A stretch of 64,000 nt of DNA from DATEVL01 sp035471625 (lineage in GTDB: Bacteria > Chloroflexota > Anaerolineae > Anaerolineales > E44-bin32): NCBI GenBank assembly GCA_035471625.1, contig DATIPT010000069.1:1-64000 (forward strand), given 5' to 3'. Of this stretch, positions 58,840 to 64,000 are shown piece by piece. Every line of letters starts with the position of its first letter. Position 1 is the stretch's first letter. The notes beneath the pieces were generated by a model that was given only the letters and a program-made list of their open reading frames with translations, was not told the origin of the DNA and did no database searches. A program made the position numbers and the translations under genes.

Positions 58840-61206
58840 TCAGGTAGGCTGGGCCGGAGGGCTCTGGAAGACGAGGCCGGCGATGAGGTAGGCCAGGCCG
58901 CCGAGGATCAGACTGGCGGTCAACCCCAAGTCGAGCATCACCATTGACGATAAGACCCCGGCAACCCCGGAGGCAGCGCCGTTGACAGCCCAGGCCAGGC
59001 CGACGGCGGCGCGGTCGCCGGCGGCATATCTTCGGATCCCGGCCGGGAACGGCGCACCCATCAGGAGTCCCAGCGGGACTAGGAAGACCAGCGCCAACAG
59101 GGCTCGTCCGGCGATAGGCCATCCGAGGATCTGTGGAAGGAGTGCCCGCAACAGGATTGCCAGGGCGACCGCCATCGCAGCCAACGCGAACAGGATCGGG
59201 CGGGTCGGCCAGCGATCCGAAAGGCGACTGCCGACGCCGGATGCCAGGAGGAGGGTGGTGACGACGAAGATGAACGCCGCGGTCGGGCGTTCGAGGGGCA
59301 GCGTCAATCGCTGGAGCATCGAGACCTCGACAAGAAGGAAGCCGCCCCCGATCGCGCCGAAGAAGATCCATCCGTCCCCTGGCAAACGGCCGCGCCCACG
59401 CCTGGAGCGTGCGGCGGCGGCGAGCAGGCCTCCCGCCAGCGCAATCACCAGCAGCAGGAGAGCCAGCAGAACAAGGTAGCCGCTGCCGCCAAAGGGCTGC
59501 CACGTCCGCCCCAGCGCGGCCAGGGCTTCGGAAGTCTGTTCCCACCGGAAGAAATGGAAGAAGAACGGCCGATCATCCGTCGCGGGCTCGACGCGGAAAG
59601 GATAGGACTCGATGAGTCCCTCAGGATCGGCCAAGAGCTGGCGGAAGAGATCCGGATACGGATCGTTCGGGATCCGGATGAACCGGTTCGTCTCTTCCGA
59701 CTGCAAACGGGGCCAGTAGATGGGATCGAAGCCGTTGCGCTCAAGAAAGACGCGCACCGTCTGGAGTTCGGCCTGGGTCCATGGATCGAGGGAGGCGATC
59801 AATGTGGACGTGCGCAGAGTCCGGAAGGCGATGACCCGCTCGGCCGGCTCAAGGCCTTGCCGTCGCAGGGCCGTCACGGCCGTGGTCCAGGCGCGCAGCG
59901 ACTCGGCCGGAGGCGTTGTGAGCCACCGGTCGACAAGGAGCAGACCTCCCGGTCGGAGTCGGCGAATTGCCGCACCAAAGGCTTCGAGGGTCAGGTCGTC
60001 GGTCTCGGTCAGGCTGAAAGCCCCCGACGCAACCGGTCGGAAAGGGTCTGAAAGAGCGAACCGGACGATCTCGTAGCTCTGGTCGGTCCGTTCCAGTGCG
60101 CTGCGGCTGTTGGAGGCAAGCCACCGGACTCGGGGGTGCTCGAGCACGGAGTGTGTGTAGTCGCGGTGGGACGCGAGGAGGGCGTCGGCCACAAGAGGCT
60201 CGTCGATCGGAAGGGTCACCGACTTCGCTCCACAGCCCACAGCGAGGGCGGCGTCGAACCCGGCTGCGGAGCGCACGACCAAGACCTCGGCACCGGGTCG
60301 CAGGGCGCAGCCGATCCCGATGGGCAGCGCATCCGCCAGATCTCGGGAGGTGGGGCCATCGGGATCGAGTGCCGTGGCCGGCCAGGGCCCATCGCCGTCG
60401 AGGAAGATGCCCGCTTGAGCGGGAAGGTCGCCGGTGTAGCCGAGGCTGAGCCCGGGGTAGCTGTGCACGCCAGCGCTCTCGAGGATCTCCAGCCGCGCCG
60501 ACATGCTCTCGCGGAATACGGCAACTCTGGCTCCCGGGTAGGTTCGGGCCTGGGCGAGGGCTTTGTTCGGCGAGAGCTGCAGGTGAAGCCAGGGGGGAGG
60601 CTGAACTGCGAGCCCAATCAGGAGGAGCGATCCGAGTGCAGCCGTCCAGCGCATCGCCTTGGGCTCGGAGAGCCATGCAGCACTGGCAAGGCCGGTTGCG
60701 GCGGCGAACAAGATCGCCGACTCGAGACGGCCGAGGCTTGTGGCCAGGAGCGCCAGCAGGGGGCCGGCTGCGGACCCGATGAGGCTGGCGGCGTACGTCG
60801 GGCCGGGGGCATCGCCGGCGGCCGCCAGGGCGGCGCCGGTGAACCACCCGGCGAAGAAGAAGGGGAGCCCGGCGCTCCCAAAGTACAGGATGAGAATCAG
60901 CACCTGGCGCCGGTCCCAGGCAACGGCGTACGAGTCGAACGGGAAGGCGTTGAGGAGGCCGTACGCCAGGACGATCGAGATCGAGGTGGCGACGGCCAGG
61001 CGGGCGGGGGAGGCCGGGCGGCTGCGCAATGCCAGGGCCGTCCCGCCGGCCGCCGTTCCCAGGACGGCCAGGCTCACAACAAGGAAGGCGAAGTGATAAA
61101 ACTGCTGTATCGCGTACAGCCGCAGCAGCGCGACCTCGAAGCACAGCGCTCCGGCCGACAGCAAGAACAAGGCGACGGCAGGACGGAAAGAGGAACCGTG
61201 TGTCAT
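58840..61206 (-). CDS. Large membrane protein with spermidine-synthase-like middle domain
   Basis: A 788-residue protein. About ten helices at the N-terminus, a soluble methyltransferase/aminopropyltransferase-like Rossmann domain (about 300-590) without the usual catalytic motif, then about six more helices. The VEPATDDRPFFFHFF segment (about 563-577) before the last helix bundle is typical of predicted membrane-bound spermidine-synthase-like proteins of unknown function. SAM-binding residues are weak. It may methylate or bind a membrane-linked substrate. ATG 61206 is 14 bases after TACAAT. Confidence 0.72.
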   Translation of the reverse strand: MTHGSSFRPAVALFLLSAGALCFEVALLRLYAIQQFYHFAFLVVSLAVLGTAAGGTALALRSRPASPARLAVATSISIVLAYGLLNAFPFDSYAVAWDRRQVLILILYFGSAGLPFFFAGWFTGAALAAAGDAPGPTYAASLIGSAAGPLLALLATSLGRLESAILFAAATGLASAAWLSEPKAMRWTAALGSLLLIGLAVQPPPWLHLQLSPNKALAQARTYPGARVAVFRESMSARLEILESAGVHSYPGLSLGYTGDLPAQAGIFLDGDGPWPATALDPDGPTSRDLADALPIGIGCALRPGAEVLVVRSAAGFDAALAVGCGAKSVTLPIDEPLVADALLASHRDYTHSVLEHPRVRWLASNSRSALERTDQSYEIVRFALSDPFRPVASGAFSLTETDDLTLEAFGAAIRRLRPGGLLLVDRWLTTPPAESLRAWTTAVTALRRQGLEPAERVIAFRTLRTSTLIASLDPWTQAELQTVRVFLERNGFDPIYWPRLQSEETNRFIRIPNDPYPDLFRQLLADPEGLIESYPFRVEPATDDRPFFFHFFRWEQTSEALAALGRTWQPFGGSGYLVLLALLLLVIALAGGLLAAAARSRRGRGRLPGDGWIFFGAIGGGFLLVEVSMLQRLTLPLERPTAAFIFVVTTLLLASGVGSRLSDRWPTRPILFALAAMAVALAILLRALLPQILGWPIAGRALLALVFLVPLGLLMGAPFPAGIRRYAAGDRAAVGLAWAVNGAASGVAGVLSSMVMLDLGLTASLILGGLAYLIAGLVFQSPPAQPT

Positions 61207-61266
61207 AGCCGCCTGCGTTGATTGTACGCGCGATCGAGGAACGGACTTTGACCCAGGAGGACGAAC

Positions 61267-61719
61267 GTGCACACTTCTCTCGAGATGCCTGTCCGCAAAC
61301 GCGTGGCCCTGGTCGCTCACGACAATCGCAAGAATGATCTGTTGGATTGGGCGGTCTACAACCGAGATTCTCTCGCCGGGCACGACTTGTTCGCCACGGG
61401 TCGGACGGGCAACATGCTGGCCGAGGCCCTGCACCTCCCGGTACAGCGCCTGATCCATGGCCCCCTTGGCGGCGACCAACAGCTCGGGGCGCGCATCGCC
61501 GAGAACGAGATCGATTTTCTGGTGTTCTTCTGGGATCCGCTGCAGCCGATGCCGCACGACCCGGACGTCAAGGCCTTGCTGCGGATCGCCGTGCTCTACA
61601 ACGTGCCGACGGCGTGCAATCGGGCGACGGCCGACTTCCTGATCTCGTCGCCGCTGATGCAGGCTAGCTACGAGCGGATCATCCCCGACTACCTGTCCCG
61701 GCTGACGGGCGAGGCCTGA
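61267..61719 (+). CDS. mgsA: Methylglyoxal synthase
   Basis: Converts dihydroxyacetone phosphate to methylglyoxal and phosphate, a bypass of lower glycolysis. The 150-residue product aligns with known active-site residues: His18 in VALVAHDNRKN, Asp70 in HGPLGGDQQ, Asp90 in FFWDPLQPMPHDPDVKALLR and His97. These correspond to His19, Asp71, Asp91 and His98 of the E. coli enzyme. GTG 61267 has CAGGAGG 6 bases upstream. It is divergent from the large membrane protein gene. Confidence 0.95.
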   Translation: MHTSLEMPVRKRVALVAHDNRKNDLLDWAVYNRDSLAGHDLFATGRTGNMLAEALHLPVQRLIHGPLGGDQQLGARIAENEIDFLVFFWDPLQPMPHDPDVKALLRIAVLYNVPTACNRATADFLISSPLMQASYERIIPDYLSRLTGEA

Positions 61720-61917
61720 GGATCGTCCAGGCTCCCTGCCCATCGCTCCGTGAGACTTGGGAGGGGTACGTGTCGGGTGCGGGGGTCCGCGCCCCCCCCG
61801 TGCGACATCACAGTGGCTCAATGCACCAGTTAACGAGGCTCATACATTGGGCCTACTCCGGTCTAATACGGGGAGCTCAGAATGCGGGCAATCTGAAACA
61901 CGGTTGGAGGTATCAAA

Positions 61918-62313
61918 ATGATGAGGTACTACTGGAGAACGCCCGCCCGCATTTCCCGCACGAACGCCGCGTGGGGATACACCGGTGGAAGCCGCATGCC
62001 GGTTGATATTCGTGAAGACGACGAAGCCTACCGGATCACCGCCGCCGTCCCCGGGCTGAAGGCCGACGACGTGGAGATCCAGGTCTTGGAGGATGTCGTC
62101 ACCCTGCGCGTCAAGACCGAGGCCGAAGACGAGGAACGACCGGCCTACCTGCTGCGCGAGATCCGTGAGGGGAACATGGAGCGCAGCTTCCGCCTCCCGG
62201 CTCCGATTGATCCGGCCGGCGCCGAGGCGACGGTCGAGGACGGGATGCTCCATCTGCTCCTGCCCAAGGCCGAGGTCGTCCGGCCCAAGATGATCACCGT
62301 CAAGTCCAAGTAA
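61918..62313 (+). CDS. HSP20 / alpha-crystallin-type small heat shock protein
   Basis: A holdase chaperone of 131 residues. The alpha-crystallin domain spans about 28-120: PVDIREDDEAYRITAAVPGLKADDVEIQVLEDVVTLRVK and GNMERSFRLPAPIDPAGAEATVEDGMLHLLLPKAE. The N-terminal arm is short and aromatic-rich (RYYWRTPARI), and the tail has no IxI motif, so oligomer size may be small. GGAGG lies 7 bases before ATG 61918. The 198-base gap before it has no CIRCE element or sigma-32-type site that I can see. Confidence 0.9.
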   Translation: MMRYYWRTPARISRTNAAWGYTGGSRMPVDIREDDEAYRITAAVPGLKADDVEIQVLEDVVTLRVKTEAEDEERPAYLLREIREGNMERSFRLPAPIDPAGAEATVEDGMLHLLLPKAEVVRPKMITVKSK

Positions 62314-62340
62314 CCTCGCGAAGCAGCCTCTCATTGCCAG

Positions 62341-62371
62341 GCCGGACCCCTTGGGGTCCGGCTTTCGCGTT
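62341..62371 (+). terminator. Intrinsic terminator after the HSP20 gene
   Basis: GCCGGACCCC (62341-62350) pairs with GGGGTCCGGC (62353-62362); the inner pairs form the loop. TTTCGCGTT follows. Confidence 0.75.
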
Positions 62372-62462
62372 GGAAGGAGGCGGAACGGCCAGCCGGCCGG
62401 GTAGAATTGGGCGATCTCCCGTTGGCCGTCCGGAGCCGCGGGCCCATTGCGAGAGGTGGGTC

Positions 62463-63017
62463 ATGAGCAGCGAAGCCAAGGAAGTCTCGACGCAGGAGAT
62501 ACCCGCCCGACGCGTGGGTTGCGTCCGGCGCGGCCTTTACATCTTCATCGTCGCCGTGGTGATCCTCAGCTTCGCGGCGGGATCGATCTACTACCTGTGG
62601 GTCCAGCCCATCAGCCAGGAAAGGGCCTCCCTGGCCAGCAGGCTAGAGGCGGCCGTCGCCGAGCTGGAAGACCTTCGACCGCTCGTGGCGGAGAACGAGC
62701 GCCTGCAGGCTGAAGCCAAGAACGCAGCGCTGCAGTTGCTGGTCCTGTCGGCCCTTGTCGACGTCAACGCGGCGCGCGTCAGCCTGGCCCTGGGAGATGC
62801 GGAGGCGGCCGCCGCCACGCTGGCCTCGATTGAACGCGGGTTGTCCGCGCTTCAGAGCCGTCTGACCGGTGAAGAAGCTCGGGCCGTCGGGCAGATGCGG
62901 GATCGGCTGGCTCTGGTGCGCGGGGAAATCGCGGCGGATGCCTTCGCCGCGGGACGGGACCTTGAAGTGCTAGCAAACGATCTAGCGCAGCTGGCGGAGG
63001 CTCTTCAAGCTCCGTAG
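62463..63017 (+). CDS. Single-pass membrane protein with coiled-coil domain
   Basis: A 184-residue protein. Helix at about 25-48, then a heptad-rich alpha-helical region (about 50-180; LASRLEAAVAELEDLRPLVAENERLQAE) without further motifs. This is the outline of a membrane-anchored scaffold or adaptor. I do not recognise a family. GAGAGGTGGG lies before ATG 62463, and TAGAAT at 62402-62407 could be its -10 box. It follows the HSP20 gene after a terminator. Confidence 0.6.
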   Translation: MSSEAKEVSTQEIPARRVGCVRRGLYIFIVAVVILSFAAGSIYYLWVQPISQERASLASRLEAAVAELEDLRPLVAENERLQAEAKNAALQLLVLSALVDVNAARVSLALGDAEAAAATLASIERGLSALQSRLTGEEARAVGQMRDRLALVRGEIAADAFAAGRDLEVLANDLAQLAEALQAP

Positions 63018-63071
63018 CGCGCAAGACAGCCTTCGTCGGTTGCTTCTCGCCGACTGGCCTCCACCCCGGGC

Positions 63072-64000
63072 TCAGTACCGCAGACGGGCGCCGATCGAAC
63101 CCGCATCCTCCAAGCCCGTCGCCGGTCCGACGATATCGACTTCGCCCCCATCGCGCAACACTCGCCGGATGGCGAGCTCCACGGCATCGGGGATCTCGCG
63201 GTACGGCTTGCTGCAATACGGGCATCCATCGAGAGGCCGTTTGGCCGTCAGGTCGCCGCAGCCGGTGCACTCGAAACCGGGTGCCCGGAAGCCGTCGCGT
63301 ACAAACATCGTCATCACTCGTCCCTGCTGGACCGCCTGCAGCGTTTCGTCCAGGTGCACGACACCATCCTGTCCCTTGGCAGCGGCCGTCACGAGCGCCT
63401 CGACCCGTTCGTGCTCGGCCCGGCTCTCGGACGCCTCGGCCAGGCCGAGGACGCGTTCCTGGATCTCTTCGATCCCGGCATCCATCTCAATCGCGAACTC
63501 GGCGACGATCAGGCTTTGCCAGGTCTTGGGGAGCAGGGAGCGAAAACGAGGAGTCGTCGTCGGATGGCCGCCCAGCAGGATCCGGCGGGTCCGGCGACTC
63601 TGGAAGTAGGCCGCCGCCGCCTCGGCGCTCTCGCGCAGGTTGCGGTCGGCGACCTCCTGCGTGTGGCGGGTCCGTCCAGCGATCCCCCCGAGCCGGCCCG
63701 GGAAGCTCGAGGCGCCGCCCCGCTTCGTCCGGCGAATGGGCTCGCCCAAGGTTCCGGCCTCCTCTTCCAAATGGCCGAGGTGGAAGTGGAAGAGGCGCAG
63801 GGCGCGCTGGTCGACGATCGCCACGGCGCTGTTGCCATAGTTGTCGAAGAGATCCGCCAGGGGCTTGATGTACGGCCGGTCCGACCAGCGGGCGCGGCTG
63901 CGGAGGGTGAGATCGAAGGAGTAGGCACGGAAGAAGTGGCCGGCTCGATGGCTGAACATCGCCAAGCTTCGACCTCGGTGGCCGCGTCCGTAGTCAAAAT
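63072..64000 (-). CDS. VLRF1/aeRF1-type release-factor-like protein, 5' end outside window
   Basis: The frame is open to the right edge, so the N-terminus is missing. It matches the bacterial archaeo-eukaryotic release-factor-like (VLRF1) family: GRSLAMFS, WSDRPYIKPLADLFDNYGNSAVAIVDQRALRLFHFHLG and the downstream LLGGHPTTTPRFRSLLP. The C-terminal part has a zinc ribbon, CTGCG...CPYC (Cys at about nt 63257 and 63215). Related proteins act at stalled ribosomes, and relatives have peptidyl-tRNA hydrolase activity (Vms1), but this function is not shown for the bacterial group. TTG 63965 and ATG 63959 are internal to the longer frame. Confidence 0.8.
   Translation of the reverse strand, partial: FDYGRGHRGRSLAMFSHRAGHFFRAYSFDLTLRSRARWSDRPYIKPLADLFDNYGNSAVAIVDQRALRLFHFHLGHLEEEAGTLGEPIRRTKRGGASSFPGRLGGIAGRTRHTQEVADRNLRESAEAAAAYFQSRRTRRILLGGHPTTTPRFRSLLPKTWQSLIVAEFAIEMDAGIEEIQERVLGLAEASESRAEHERVEALVTAAAKGQDGVVHLDETLQAVQQGRVMTMFVRDGFRAPGFECTGCGDLTAKRPLDGCPYCSKPYREIPDAVELAIRRVLRDGGEVDIVGPATGLEDAGSIGARLRY

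Noticed and set aside
61720..61917. Heat-shock control element before the HSP20 gene
   Set aside because: No CIRCE inverted repeat or sigma-32-type -35/-10 found. A C-rich stretch near 61795 forms only an imperfect stem, so I did not call a terminator.

Overview
The window is about two-thirds G+C, almost fully coding on both strands, and has no rRNA, tRNA, CRISPR array, insertion sequence or prophage that I can see. Every stretch over 300 bases holds a gene. Many genes start with GTG or TTG, and gene pairs often overlap by four bases (ATGA, GTGA). The gene set suggests a free-living, little-studied bacterium, most likely Chloroflexota (Anaerolineae-like): GAF-rich orphan kinases, a VLRF1/aeRF1-type release-factor-like protein, ALG5-type and GT39 glycosyltransferases, a DUF2089/beta-repeat operon, a BMP nucleoside-type ABC cassette and several PTP-rich lipoproteins. 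This assignment is inference; there is no marker rRNA.

Layout. 1-4754 (+): a duplicated ABC-2 permease (cut by the left edge), an S33-type lipoprotein hydrolase, a small membrane protein and a lone nuoB. 4751-8128 (-): inositol-monophosphatase-type enzyme, GT39-like membrane glycosyltransferase and a class V aminotransferase. 8358-12853 (+): DUF2089 regulator, beta-repeat protein, GNAT, MFS and membrane protein, three of them ending in the same short helical module. 12976-18681 (+): Rossmann protein, GAF-PAS histidine kinase, degenerate metallo-beta-lactamase-fold protein, rsmG. 18678-19904 (-): recF. 20039-24309 (+): bactofilin-like lipoprotein, HdeD, coiled-coil membrane protein, dual-specificity phosphatase-like, lipid kinase. 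24323-27460 (-): holin-like, HdeD, def, cNMP-binding/PH-like membrane protein. 27546-37209 (+): ftsK, a decayed BMP-like lipoprotein, then a complete BMP/ABC/permease/permease uptake cassette, and an M50 protease. 37297-41077 (-): murJ, C39-type lipoprotein, ECF S-component. 41164-41991 (+): LysM protein. 42057-43915 (-): second class V aminotransferase and a 7-TM protein. 44233-46151 (+): PAS-GAF-GGDEF cyclase and a DUF7662/XRE regulator, followed by a candidate structured RNA. 46288-50187 (-): DUF2652/SRPBCC protein and acnA. 50387-53713 (+): five-GAF kinase. 53723-55923 (-): rnhB, GT2, NERD-like protein. 56000-58833 (+): NfeD, FHA, exported isoaspartyl methyltransferase. 58840-61206 (-): large membrane protein of the spermidine-synthase-like type. 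61267-63017 (+): mgsA, HSP20, coiled-coil protein. 63072-64000 (-): VLRF1-like protein cut by the right edge.

Themes: envelope and stress biology (HdeD, bactofilin, NfeD, HSP20, M50, MurJ, LysM), nucleotide signalling (GGDEF with I-site, possible nucleotide cyclase, cNMP-binding domain) and sensor kinases without any response regulator nearby. The most unusual items are an orphan consensus promoter followed by three consecutive hairpins (46148-46290), an operon whose regulator and two envelope-type proteins share one C-terminal/internal module, promoter palindromes at several transcription starts, start codons 6-9 bases after a -10 box (leaderless signature), and two convergent gene pairs that share a single CTAG as both stop codons.
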